This document shows, piece by piece, positions 1 to 7,720 of a DNA stretch of 64,000 bases. The translations under genes were made by a program, and so were the position numbers. The first letter of the stretch is position 1. Each line of letters opens with the position of its first letter. The DNA comes from a virus. Location: the IMG/VR virus record IMGVR_UViG_3300033146_001182, positions 1 to 64,000 of that record; one strand, 5' to 3'. Below the pieces are notes generated by a model. It saw nothing but the letters and a program-made list of their open reading frames with translations. It did no database searches and had not been told where the DNA came from.

Positions 1-1368
1 GGTATTAAAAATATAAAAGCATGGGCTAAAGAATATAAAACGGCAGAAGGTTATTTCCATATGGATACGGATGGTGTAACTAGTGCTATCGGTATGAAGG
101 CATATTTGGAGGGTTATGGTATAAAAACTGTGGCTGTTCATAAGATAAATTATGGGTCTAATGAGTTTTCTGCTGTAAAGGCAAAGAAGGGTAATTTGGC
201 ATGGATGGTTGACTTTGCTCATGGTAAACCATTCCTTCATATACATACTGATCACCATGAAGGTCAAACAGGTACAAGTAATCAAACATCTACTGCATTT
301 GAAAAAGCACCTTCTAATGTTGAGGCAATAAGTATGAAAATAAGTCCAAGAAATCTATTTTCTGCTGAGGACATTAAAGTTATATCAACTATTGATAGTG
401 CTGATTTTTCTAAGAATAATATTTCACCAGATCAGGTTATGAACGCAGCATTTGGATTTGATGATTCATTGGATGTTAAACGAAATCATATGATGATGGG
501 TCTTGTCGTTAATAAATTATTATTGGCATATAAGAATAAAAAAGGATTCCTTGAAGAATTGGTGATGAGATCAAAACCTTCTTTGGTGAGTATGTATGTA
601 ACAATCGTTGATATTGCCAAACGAGAAGGATATAAGACACCACTTGAAGTTGGTGCTGGTGTTCAAAATTATGCTTCTGCTCAAGCAGGAAAGATACAAA
701 AACCTAATACCAATCCAAAGAAATTAAAGAGTGGTGAATCCACTATGTGGGGAACAACTTTGGTTCAGTATGGTGGTGGGGGTATGTCAAATGGTTATGA
801 TAGATATACACCATTTAAGAATTGTCCTGATGCTGAGTATTTAATTATTGGGTGGCCGATGGGTTTGGTTCAATTAACTAAAAATCCATTTAAGTCAGAA
901 AAAAATCAATATCATCTAGGTGATGTTGCTCTTAAAACTGTACTTAGTGGTAGTAAATGGAAGGGTAAATTATCTAAAAAAAGAGTATCATTGGCTGAAA
1001 TAAAAAGAATATTTGAGATGGATATCAAACCACAAGATAGAGATGCAATGGGATTTAATTGGGATGATTTTGCTGGTTTGGTGACTAAAGAACAAGTTCG
1101 TGGTTTGGATTTGGATAGTGAGGGTGGTTATACATCATTTATTAAATCAATTTCCAATGTTAAGTTTAATAAATTATCATATAAACAAAAACAAAATCTT
1201 GAAAAAATAACAGTATCAGTATATGATATTATGATGGCACAATCTGGTGGTCATAGAGAAATTACCAATGTTCAAGGTTTCAATTTCTTAGGAAAAGGTT
1301 ACACTGATGACATGAAAGATTTTATGCTAGATTTGGCAAAAGAAATGAAGGATAAAAGGTTACAGTAA
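1..1368 (+). CDS. DHH-family phosphoesterase, 5' end cut by window edge
   Basis: The frame is open to the first base, so the ATG at 61 is internal and the true start lies outside the window. The first DHH motif, HMDTDGVTSA, straddles this ATG at codons 20-29. Numbering from the ATG, a VDF motif follows at 50-52, the DHH triad at 64-66 and a further aspartate in TIDSADF near 112. These are the metal-binding motifs of the RecJ/NrnA-type DHH superfamily, which cleaves phosphoester bonds in small oligonucleotides, cyclic dinucleotides or single-stranded DNA. The C-terminal half, with a GGGGM stretch near 240, is not recognised as a standard DHHA1 domain. It directly abuts the HAD phosphatase gene. 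The substrate is unknown. Confidence 0.8.
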   Translation, partial: GIKNIKAWAKEYKTAEGYFHMDTDGVTSAIGMKAYLEGYGIKTVAVHKINYGSNEFSAVKAKKGNLAWMVDFAHGKPFLHIHTDHHEGQTGTSNQTSTAFEKAPSNVEAISMKISPRNLFSAEDIKVISTIDSADFSKNNISPDQVMNAAFGFDDSLDVKRNHMMMGLVVNKLLLAYKNKKGFLEELVMRSKPSLVSMYVTIVDIAKREGYKTPLEVGAGVQNYASAQAGKIQKPNTNPKKLKSGESTMWGTTLVQYGGGGMSNGYDRYTPFKNCPDAEYLIIGWPMGLVQLTKNPFKSEKNQYHLGDVALKTVLSGSKWKGKLSKKRVSLAEIKRIFEMDIKPQDRDAMGFNWDDFAGLVTKEQVRGLDLDSEGGYTSFIKSISNVKFNKLSYKQKQNLEKITVSVYDIMMAQSGGHREITNVQGFNFLGKGYTDDMKDFMLDLAKEMKDKRLQ

Positions 1369-1872
1369 ATGAAACTTAATAAGTATCTTAAAGAAGAAGC
1401 CAATAAGTATACTATATATGTTGATATGGATGGTGTGTTATCTGATTTTGTTAGACAAACTGAAGAGACATTTGGTGTTAAGTTTGATACACTATTGAAT
1501 GATGATAGTTTATTTTGGCAATTAATTAGAAAAGCGGGTGAACCATATTGGTCTGAAATGCCAATAATGAAAGATGCTAAGAAACTAATGAATTATATCA
1601 AAGATGAGAATGTAGTTATATTATCATCAGCAGGTTCACCAAGAAATGAATATAAAGATACAATAAGTGGGAAGAAGAAATGGATGAAAAAACATTTCCC
1701 TAATGTTCCTGTTATTATTGAATATAAAAAATATAAGTATGCAAATGATCATTCTATATTGATTGATGATTTGAAGAAAAATATAGATCCTTGGGTTAAA
1801 CATGGTGGAATTGGTATATTACATACTGATGCTGATTCAACTATTAAAAAATTAAAGTCATATGGGATATAA
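1369..1872 (+). CDS. HAD-superfamily 5'-nucleotidase-like phosphatase with capsid-targeting-like N-terminus
   Basis: This 167-residue protein has HAD motif I DMDGVLSDF at residues 19-27 (nucleophile and acid/base aspartates), motif II at ILSSAGS (84-90) and motif IV LIDD (131-134). The arrangement resembles the 5'(3')-deoxyribonucleotidase branch, so a nucleoside monophosphate is the likely substrate. The enzyme core is preceded by MKLNKYLKEEA, which resembles the T4 internal-protein capsid-targeting sequence. The start directly follows the stop of the DHH gene. Family assignment is firm; substrate and packaging are inferred. Confidence 0.8.
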   Translation: MKLNKYLKEEANKYTIYVDMDGVLSDFVRQTEETFGVKFDTLLNDDSLFWQLIRKAGEPYWSEMPIMKDAKKLMNYIKDENVVILSSAGSPRNEYKDTISGKKKWMKKHFPNVPVIIEYKKYKYANDHSILIDDLKKNIDPWVKHGGIGILHTDADSTIKKLKSYGI

Positions 1873-1874
1873 TA

Positions 1875-2108
1875 ATGAGTAAAATTAAACAAGTGTTAGA
1901 ATCAGAAGCAACAAGATTAAGAAAAGAAGATGATACAAATGAAATCATTAAAGAAATTAATGGACAATTTGAAGATATTACATTTTATCTTGAAGTGATT
2001 AGTGAATCAAAACTGGTTTCTGATAATATTACTAGGAAACTATTGAAAGTAAGACGAGATATATTAAAAATACAATCAGATATAATTAAAGAGAATACAA
2101 GGAGTTAA
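1875..2108 (+). CDS. Small hypothetical protein
   Basis: A 77-residue charged, mostly helical protein of unknown function. A GGGAT sequence lies upstream of the ATG and the gene sits two bases after the HAD gene. The N-terminus MSKIKQVLESEA is similar to, but not a clean match for, the capsid-targeting motif of its neighbours. Confidence 0.6.
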   Translation: MSKIKQVLESEATRLRKEDDTNEIIKEINGQFEDITFYLEVISESKLVSDNITRKLLKVRRDILKIQSDIIKENTRS

Positions 2109-2110
2109 GA

Positions 2111-2344
2111 ATGAGTAAATTAAAAGAAAAATTATTAATTGAAAGTAATCTTAGAGATGAAATCAAAGAAATAGATAATGTTAATGATTTGAAGGATCAT
2201 TATTATAATGCAGCAGAAGGTGTTTGGGGAACATATGAGTTCTTAAAGGATGTTAAGAATAATCCATCATTAGGTAAAGAATATAAATTATGGGAAAAAA
2301 TTAAACAATTAGTAGATAAATCTGAATTAGGAAAATATCTTTAA
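2111..2344 (+). CDS. Small hypothetical protein with capsid-targeting-like N-terminus
   Basis: A 77-residue protein of unknown function, two bases after the previous gene and preceded by AAGGAG. It starts MSKLKEKLLIESN, which contains LIE followed by S, a match to the prohead-protease consensus (L/I)-x-E. The rest is charged, with Trp and Tyr near the middle. Confidence 0.6.
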   Translation: MSKLKEKLLIESNLRDEIKEIDNVNDLKDHYYNAAEGVWGTYEFLKDVKNNPSLGKEYKLWEKIKQLVDKSELGKYL

Positions 2345-2356
2345 TAGGAATATAAT

Positions 2357-3868
2357 ATGTCACTTAAAGACGAGTTTGAAAAATTGAAATTAAAATACCT
2401 TGAAGAAGCAGAAGGTATTGATTCTGACCCTGAAAAAGAGGATACACCAGAATATGAAGAAGTGGAAGGATTTAATATTCTCATACTTACATCATCAACT
2501 GATTCTAAGAACAGACGAACTAAAAAGAATCCGACTGTTACTAAGATAGAAAAATGGTGTAAATCTCATGATGTCAAATATTATACAGCATTTGTTGATA
2601 CTGCATATCTTAAAAAAGATGATGATATAATTAAAATGTATAATGTTGATGATAAAGAAGGTTATGAAATTGATAGAGATAAAACCTTTATTATTGCTAG
2701 AAGAGGTGTAGTATTTCATAGATATTCTCTTAATATTATGACCCGTCTTGAAAGATATCGTTTCTGTTTCTTGAATGAAAGAAATGCCATTGAAACATGT
2801 GAAGACAAATATATGACAACATTAAGATTAGAAGAGGCAAAAATACCAACACCAGAAACATCATTAGTTCCAACTGAGGAAATGATTGATTTGGCACATG
2901 AACAAGTAGGTGGTAAGTTTCCTGTTGTTGTTAAAACATTAAATGGAACACAAGGTAAAGGTGTTTTTATTGTTAATGAATATAAGGCATTGAAATCAAC
3001 ATTACAAGCTATTTGGTCAGTTGGTGATGGTGTTGAAATGATGTTACAAAAATATATCAAATCAGAGTATGATGTTCGTATTCATGTTTTAGGTGATAAA
3101 GTTATTGCCTCAATGAGAAGAGATGTTGTTGATAATGATTTTAGAAGTAATGTTCATTTAGGCGGACAAACAAAGAAATATAAACCCAACAAAGAAATTC
3201 AAGAATTGGCAGTTAGAGCAGCAAAAGCCGTTAAATGTAAATGGGCTGGTGTTGATATTATGTTTGATTCAAAAGGTAATCCATATGTATTAGAAGTAAA
3301 TGCTTCCCCAGGTACAGATGGTATTGAAGAATTAACAAATGAAGATATTGTCGGTAAAGTAATGGAGTTTTCAAAAAATACTATCAATTGGAATAGACCT
3401 TCACAAGAAATTGGTGTTGTTGAAACTATAGAAATTGATGGCATTGGTCAATTACATGCTAGATTTGATACAGGAAATAGTTCTGATAGTTCCTCATTGG
3501 ACGCACAGGACATTAAAATAGATAAAGACAGTATATCATGGGTTACAAACGGTAAACGCCTAACCAGTAAGAAGGTGAAGGATGTTAGAATGAAAAGTAA
3601 TACATCTTCTGATGATAATACTGATGAAAATAGAAGACCAGTTGTTTCATTAAATATTTCATTTGAAGGTGTTTCTTACGAAGATGTTTTATTTAATCTC
3701 AATGATAGAAGTCATAAAACTACACCAGTATTAATTAATAAAGATTTTATGATTCGTTCTGGTAGTGTCATCAATCCAGCAAAGGTTTATAGTGTTACAT
3801 CAAAACCCGATTATCTTAAAAAGAAAAAGAAAAAGAAATTTGAAAAAGAAGAACGGGAAGAAAATTAA
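2357..3868 (+). CDS. RimK-like ATP-grasp ligase fused to retropepsin-like (RimB/zinc-protease family) domain
   Basis: A 503-residue two-domain protein. Residues about 110-340 form an ATP-grasp fold of the RimK type: VVVKTLNGTQGKGV (190-203) is the nucleotide-binding loop and VDIM (299-302) with LEVNASPG (312-319) carries the metal ligands. Residues about 351-480 resemble the RimB/PF05618 retropepsin-like family, with FDTGNSS at 370-376 in place of the usual DTGA(K/R)TS and a downstream RPVVSL. RimK ligases add amino acids such as glutamate to protein C-termini and RimB-type proteins trim such tails, so the fusion would combine writer and eraser. The N-terminus ends in YLEEA (14-18), a candidate prohead-protease site. 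A Lys/Glu-rich tail closes the protein. The target is unknown. Confidence 0.75.
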   Translation: MSLKDEFEKLKLKYLEEAEGIDSDPEKEDTPEYEEVEGFNILILTSSTDSKNRRTKKNPTVTKIEKWCKSHDVKYYTAFVDTAYLKKDDDIIKMYNVDDKEGYEIDRDKTFIIARRGVVFHRYSLNIMTRLERYRFCFLNERNAIETCEDKYMTTLRLEEAKIPTPETSLVPTEEMIDLAHEQVGGKFPVVVKTLNGTQGKGVFIVNEYKALKSTLQAIWSVGDGVEMMLQKYIKSEYDVRIHVLGDKVIASMRRDVVDNDFRSNVHLGGQTKKYKPNKEIQELAVRAAKAVKCKWAGVDIMFDSKGNPYVLEVNASPGTDGIEELTNEDIVGKVMEFSKNTINWNRPSQEIGVVETIEIDGIGQLHARFDTGNSSDSSSLDAQDIKIDKDSISWVTNGKRLTSKKVKDVRMKSNTSSDDNTDENRRPVVSLNISFEGVSYEDVLFNLNDRSHKTTPVLINKDFMIRSGSVINPAKVYSVTSKPDYLKKKKKKKFEKEEREEN

Positions 3869-4455
3869 TGAAACTTAAAATATATTTAACTGAATCTAAA
3901 GAATATTTAGATTGGAAGGAAATTAAACAAGTTATAAAATTAGACTGTCAACCATTCCTCAAAGAAAAAGTTATTTTGTATAGAGGTGGGGGTTATTTTG
4001 GTGATGGTATGATATATAAGAAATTAAGAACAGACAGAATACCTACTGATTTACCGAGGAAACTTCATGATGCTTTTGATAATGTAACAAATAAAAAATA
4101 TGGATTTAAGGCAAGAAGTGAATCTGTATTTGCAACACCAAATATTGTTACTGCTAATAGATATGACAAACCAAATTTAATATTCCCTAAAGGTGATTTT
4201 AAGTATATATGGAGTCCAGATATTAAAGATTTATTTTATAGTTGGTTACATAGTTTTAAGAAAGATGTTAAATTTTTACATGATAAAGAACTTGATGAAT
4301 ATTTTGAAGATTTTATTGATATGTTTTATCAACCATATGGATTAAAAGATATAAAAAAATATGATGTAGAGGTTATGATACATTGCCCAATGGGATATTA
4401 TTTAGTGAATACTGATTATGAACAACAGATAAGAAAGGAATTTAATATTAAGTGA
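3868..4455 (+). CDS. Putative ADP-ribosyltransferase-like protein with capsid-targeting N-terminus
   Basis: A 195-residue protein starting MKLKIYLTES, a good match to a T4-type capsid-targeting sequence with a cut after LTE. Behind it come VILYRGGG (R39), a central RSESVFATPN block (83-92) and an IFPKGDFKYIWS block (105-116). This order is reminiscent of ADP-ribosyltransferase folds (R, then S-containing strand) and of a phage family I recall only loosely. T4 packages the ADP-ribosyltransferase Alt in the head, which makes the combination plausible. No clear catalytic E-x-E motif was identified, so the assignment is tentative. It overlaps the previous stop by one base. Confidence 0.45.
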   Translation: MKLKIYLTESKEYLDWKEIKQVIKLDCQPFLKEKVILYRGGGYFGDGMIYKKLRTDRIPTDLPRKLHDAFDNVTNKKYGFKARSESVFATPNIVTANRYDKPNLIFPKGDFKYIWSPDIKDLFYSWLHSFKKDVKFLHDKELDEYFEDFIDMFYQPYGLKDIKKYDVEVMIHCPMGYYLVNTDYEQQIRKEFNIK

Positions 4456-5243
4456 ATAAAATATATATTGATGGGATTGGTCTTCACAGTGGTAAAACTG
4501 TTGGGGTTACTCTTATACCAAATTCAAACCACGGTATAAGATTTTTCAAAAATTCAATACCCGTCACTAAAAATGTGAATAGTACAGAATTATCAACTTC
4601 TATTGGAACAGATAATAAAATATCAACAATTGAACATTTCATGTCATTACTATACGCATTAGAAATGTTTAATGTTGATATTGATGTGGTTGGTAATGAG
4701 ATGCCAATATTAGATGGCAGTTCAATTGAAATATATAATAAAATGTTAGAACAAGATTTTATAGTTGATTGTTCTAATAATCCACCCCCAATTGTAATCA
4801 CTCAAGATTTGAAAGTTACAAAAGGTAATTCATATATAAAAATATCCCCATGTGAGAGGACAGAAATTGATTTTATTATTGATTTTGATCATCCATTGAT
4901 CGGTGAACAGAAATATAACTTTGTATTGACACCAGAGACATATATAAATGAAATTGCACCAGCAAGAACATTTGGTTTCTATAGAGAATATGAATATCTT
5001 AAATCAATAGGTTATGTTAAAGGTGGTTCATTGTCTAATGTCGTTGTCTTAACAGATGATGGAATAATGAATGTTAATGGTTTAAGATTTCCTGATGAGT
5101 TTGTAAGACATAAGATATTAGATTTGATTGGTGATTTTAGTTTATTAGAACGTCCATTTATAGGTAAAATTGAAGCATATAAGTCAGGACATACACTCAA
5201 TAATGAAATGGTAGAATTGATTAAAATGACATTATGCAATTAA
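4452..5243 (+). CDS. lpxC: LpxC, UDP-3-O-acyl-N-acetylglucosamine deacetylase
   Basis: LpxC catalyses the committed step of lipid A synthesis in Gram-negative bacteria. All family landmarks are present in 263 residues: GIGLHSGK (8-15), TIEHFMS with the zinc-ligand pair E61/H62, PILDGS (85-90), PARTFGF (170-176), GGSLSNVVV (191-199), LRFPDEFVRHKILDLIGD with zinc ligands H220 and D224, and KSGHTLNN with the catalytic histidine H247. It is shorter than the roughly 305 residues of E. coli LpxC, but no core motif is missing. Translation appears to start at GTG 4452, overlapping the previous TGA by four bases. No capsid-targeting leader is seen. It is the last gene of the plus-strand operon. Confidence 0.95.
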   Translation: MNKIYIDGIGLHSGKTVGVTLIPNSNHGIRFFKNSIPVTKNVNSTELSTSIGTDNKISTIEHFMSLLYALEMFNVDIDVVGNEMPILDGSSIEIYNKMLEQDFIVDCSNNPPPIVITQDLKVTKGNSYIKISPCERTEIDFIIDFDHPLIGEQKYNFVLTPETYINEIAPARTFGFYREYEYLKSIGYVKGGSLSNVVVLTDDGIMNVNGLRFPDEFVRHKILDLIGDFSLLERPFIGKIEAYKSGHTLNNEMVELIKMTLCN

Positions 5244-5285
5244 ACATAATATCATTTATGGTGTTATAGAAGTGATAAAAATTAA

Positions 5286-5507
5286 TTATTTTTTATTTCT
5301 CTTTCTGAATTTCTTTCTGTTTCTAGCAGCGTAAGCTTTCCCCCTGCGGTTTACACATTCTTCAAATCTACCAGTAATTTCATTGAATCTACCAGTTGGA
5401 ATATCCCCATAATCTTTAGTGAAGTCACGATGAACAATTCCGTCAATTTTATGAATATGCCAACATTTATGTTCAATTATTACATCTACAGTTTTATAAA
5501 AAGTCAT
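5286..5507 (-). CDS. Small basic early protein
   Basis: A 73-residue protein ending in a Lys/Arg-rich tail (RNRKKFRKRNKK), of unknown function. The ATG at 5507 is chosen over the longer GTG frame because GGGAGA lies just upstream and the longer form would begin inside the conserved leader. It is driven by a near-consensus promoter at 5552-5580. Confidence 0.65.
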   Translation of the reverse strand: MTFYKTVDVIIEHKCWHIHKIDGIVHRDFTKDYGDIPTGRFNEITGRFEECVNRRGKAYAARNRKKFRKRNKK

Positions 5508-5551
5508 ATCAATTCTCCCAAAAGAAAGGGTTATCACCAACTCACAAACTT

Positions 5552-5580
5552 AGTATAACCTTTCTTGATTATAAAGTCAA
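5552..5580 (-). promoter_or_regulatory. Early sigma70-type promoter with shared leader
   Basis: TTGACT, 17 bases, TATACT on the minus strand. The transcript would begin with the leader TTTGTGAGTTGGTGATAACC (reverse complement within 5525-5548), also found after the promoters at 6862, 7343 and 32998. Confidence 0.85.
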
Positions 5581-5744
5581 GAATTAAAAATTAACTCTCA
5601 ACCCAAATATTTATATTATCCCACACCCTTTCATTGATAATATCATCTTGTAAATCAACCCTCGTTCTATTGAACCACCCTGTATGTTGGGTTTACGTTC
5701 TTCAACCAACAACCATCGGGTTTAGTGTTCAACAGCAAAACGAT
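5581..5744 (-). other. Short non-coding stretch with a possible gene remnant
   Basis: No complete gene is seen. A minus-strand frame ending at about 5588 could encode about 34 residues finishing VWDNINIWVES, but it has no ATG, so it looks like the tail of a decayed gene. The spacer motif AATATTTGGGT..GAGTTAA resembles the spacers around 5945 and 6135. Confidence 0.4.
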
Positions 5745-5915
5745 TTACAAATTTTTCAAATATTTGTCCACAATTTCTTCAAGATCAGACCACAGTAATC
5801 CATCACCTTGTGCAACAGAATTCCGAACGGCTAACATGAAGTCCATATAGTCTTGAGTATTTCTTGTGGAATTTTCAAATTTCTTAAATGCGGATTCAAA
5901 AGCTAATTTTTTCAT
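5745..5915 (-). CDS. Small hypothetical protein, 56 aa
   Basis: An acidic, helical 56-residue protein (MKKLAFESAFKKF...) preceded by AGGGGAATAG before the ATG. Function unknown. It is one of a run of very short early genes between 5286 and 7295. Confidence 0.6.
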   Translation of the reverse strand: MKKLAFESAFKKFENSTRNTQDYMDFMLAVRNSVAQGDGLLWSDLEEIVDKYLKNL

Positions 5916-5966
5916 AGTTTCTATTCCCCTACTAATTTATTAGTTAATTCCCACCCAAATATTAGA

Positions 5967-6119
5967 TTAAAATGACACATCTTTTTTGATGATAAATGGT
6001 GTTCCAATATTATTAATAGACCATAACATATTACATTCAATACATTTTTTACAATGTTTTGATACTTTAGGCATTCGTTTTTGTTTGTTTTCCTTTGCAC
6101 CACAATTTGGACAATTCAT
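5967..6119 (-). CDS. Small zinc-ribbon protein, 50 aa
   Basis: The 50-residue product has two Cys pairs, CPNC at residues 3-6 and CKKCIEC at 23-29, typical of a one-zinc ribbon. A GGAGGA ribosome-binding site lies upstream of the ATG. The role is unknown; early zinc-ribbon peptides in phages often bind host nucleic-acid enzymes, but that is only a possibility here. Confidence 0.65.
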   Translation of the reverse strand: MNCPNCGAKENKQKRMPKVSKHCKKCIECNMLWSINNIGTPFIIKKDVSF

Positions 6120-6146
6120 TAGTTAATCCTCCACTCAAATATTACC

Positions 6147-6374
6147 TTATGCCATACAATCATAACCATCATGGTAGACAGAACAATTATTTTCTTTACA
6201 GTATTTCCGCCAGATATCTCGTTCTTTAGCTTCTTCCATCAAATCCTCATAACGGTCAATTAAAGAATATCTACGGTCATCTGAAGCATTGTAGGCATTA
6301 CCTAATGATTTAGCAGTTTTCTTCAACCATTTCAATAATTGAACATCTGACATTTCTTTTGGATTTTTCATCAT
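6147..6374 (-). CDS. Hypothetical early protein, 75 aa
   Basis: A 75-residue charged helical protein preceded by AGGAGATAA. There are three Cys near the C-terminus (CKENNCSVYHDGYDC), without a recognised fold. Function unknown. Confidence 0.6.
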   Translation of the reverse strand: MMKNPKEMSDVQLLKWLKKTAKSLGNAYNASDDRRYSLIDRYEDLMEEAKERDIWRKYCKENNCSVYHDGYDCMA

Positions 6375-6428
6375 TTATCTCCTAAAAGAAAATAATAACC
6401 CATTTGATGAATAATGTCAAGAAAATTA

Positions 6429-6818
6429 TTAACCTTCATATACATATGGTTTGTTCCACTTACCAATATTGATTTCAGTATAAAATCCAACGTCAAAGTA
6501 ATCAGTCATTCTATCCGAATTGTCATAATTACCAATATTCATAGCTTCATTTACTTCACTAAGAAATGCGGCTGCCTTAGGATTATCTTTATAATGATCT
6601 TGGGGATTATCTTTATAATGATCTTGGATATGATATTGATTAACTTGTTCGTAACCACGTTCTGAACCCTTCAAAAAGTCAATTTTACCTTTACGAATAT
6701 TTAACACCAATACTTGATAATGATGAACAGCCAGAGTGGCACTGATTCCATATTGTTTACAGATTTCTTTGATTTTAGGGGCGAGTTCTTTTTTCATTTC
6801 TTGAGACATATAAGCCAT
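6429..6818 (-). CDS. Conserved phage/plasmid-type hypothetical protein
   Basis: A 129-residue protein starting MAYMSQEMKKELAPKIK. The opening, together with VLVLNIRKGKIDF (52-64), recalls a family widespread in phages and plasmids, without known function. An eight-residue unit QDHYKDNP is duplicated at about 65-80, matching a 24-bp tandem repeat in the DNA. Promoter at 6862-6890 with the shared leader. Confidence 0.65.
   Translation of the reverse strand: MAYMSQEMKKELAPKIKEICKQYGISATLAVHHYQVLVLNIRKGKIDFLKGSERGYEQVNQYHIQDHYKDNPQDHYKDNPKAAAFLSEVNEAMNIGNYDNSDRMTDYFDVGFYTEINIGKWNKPYVYEG
6581..6628. repeat. 24-bp tandem duplication inside a gene
   Basis: Two head-to-tail copies of a 24-base unit beginning GATTATCTTTATAATGATCT, differing at the last base. 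They keep the reading frame and duplicate eight residues of the encoded protein. Confidence 0.9.
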
Positions 6819-6861
6819 AATTTTCTCCCAAAAGAAAGGGTTATCACCAACTCACAAACCA

Positions 6862-6890
6862 ATTATACAGGAATGGTGTGATAAGGTCAA
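6862..6890 (-). promoter_or_regulatory. Early sigma70-type promoter with shared leader
   Basis: TTGACC, 17 bases, TATAAT on the minus strand, followed by the common leader element within 6835-6858. Drives the gene ending at 6429. Confidence 0.85.
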
Positions 6891-6896
6891 GATATT

Positions 6897-7295
6897 TTAT
6901 TCATGAATTTCCCTTACAACTTCAGCATCTTCAGCGTTATTAATAATGTGATATGCGGCATCAATTTTAATATCAAAGTGAACATATTTGTCGCCTTGCA
7001 TACCTTGCTCAGAGTAACCCATTTCATCTACCAGACCATACTCATCGTCAAGATAGTTAATAACATCTTCTTCAAAAACACGGTCAGTGTAAATAAGACC
7101 GTCTTTACGGACATCCCAATCATTCTCATCAAAATGAACCTCAAGAAATGCCCAACGACCATACATGACATCATCAACGATTTCAATTTTAATTTCTTTG
7201 ATACGAACTTTACGGGCAGGAACATTACTCCACAGAGATTTTGCACCGAAGTTGAACCATACATCTTCTGTTGGGATGGTGTATACTTTATTCAT
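6897..7295 (-). CDS. Hypothetical early protein, 132 aa
   Basis: An acidic protein of unknown function. The start at 7295 (MNKVYTIPTEDV) is chosen because TTAGGAGATTTGAT precedes it and a longer frame would run into the leader. It contains regular beta-type segments around EIKIEIVDDVMYGRWAFLEV. Confidence 0.6.
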   Translation of the reverse strand: MNKVYTIPTEDVWFNFGAKSLWSNVPARKVRIKEIKIEIVDDVMYGRWAFLEVHFDENDWDVRKDGLIYTDRVFEEDVINYLDDEYGLVDEMGYSEQGMQGDKYVHFDIKIDAAYHIINNAEDAEVVREIHE

Positions 7296-7342
7296 ATCAA
7301 ATCTCCTAAAAAGAAAAAGGATTATTACCAACTCACAAGAAG

Positions 7343-7371
7343 ATAATAACCCATATTTGAAATGGAGTCAA
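7343..7371 (-). promoter_or_regulatory. Early sigma70-type promoter with shared leader
   Basis: TTGACT, 17 bases, TATTAT on the minus strand, followed by a slightly diverged copy of the common leader (GTGAGTTGGTAATAA) at 7315-7338. Confidence 0.8.
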
Positions 7372-7374
7372 GAG

Positions 7375-7719
7375 TTAATTTGGTGCTGCCTCCAAACATT
7401 CCGTCATTTGTTTTGCAGCAAAATCATCAATCACTTGTTGACGATATTTTTCTTTAACCCTTTTTACTTTATATGCATCTATGATTATTAGAGTAACTAA
7501 TTCATCAATTGTATCATATTGACTATTATGTTTCTTGGCATATTCTTGTTGTTTTTTAATCATATCTTTCATTGGTGTTCCATTTTGTCTATGTATCATA
7601 ATGTTTTCTGATACAGTGTAAAATATTGAACATACTTGTCTATCTTCTGCGGTAATTTGTCCAAATGCCGAACCACTCATAATAATAATTAATAGACATA
7701 CTAATATAATATTTTTCAT
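7375..7719 (-). CDS. Secreted/periplasmic hypothetical protein with signal peptide
   Basis: Starting at ATG 7719, preceded by GGGAGAGTTAAT, the 114-residue product begins MKNIILVCLLIIIMSGSAFG, a clear Sec signal peptide with a likely cut after AFG. The mature part is helical and charged, with two Cys (EDRQVC and MTECLE). Function unknown; export suggests action in the periplasm. Confidence 0.7.
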   Translation of the reverse strand: MKNIILVCLLIIIMSGSAFGQITAEDRQVCSIFYTVSENIMIHRQNGTPMKDMIKKQQEYAKKHNSQYDTIDELVTLIIIDAYKVKRVKEKYRQQVIDDFAAKQMTECLEAAPN

Positions 7720-7720
7720 A

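Noticed and set aside
5244-5285. Terminator between LpxC and the convergent early genes
   Set aside because: Only a weak, imperfect stem near a T-rich stretch; not strong enough to list.
5608-5615. TATAAATA on the minus strand as a late promoter
   Set aside because: It falls in what looks like a decayed gene end and is followed at once by a strong early promoter; kept out of the feature list.
5921-6103. 60-codon minus-strand frame overlapping the zinc-ribbon gene
   Set aside because: The other frame has the zinc-ribbon motif and GGAGGA before its ATG, so this one is a shadow.
6903-7346. Long plus-strand frame of 147 codons opposite the early gene
   Set aside because: It mirrors the real minus-strand gene, lacks a ribosome-binding site and has composition typical of an antisense shadow.
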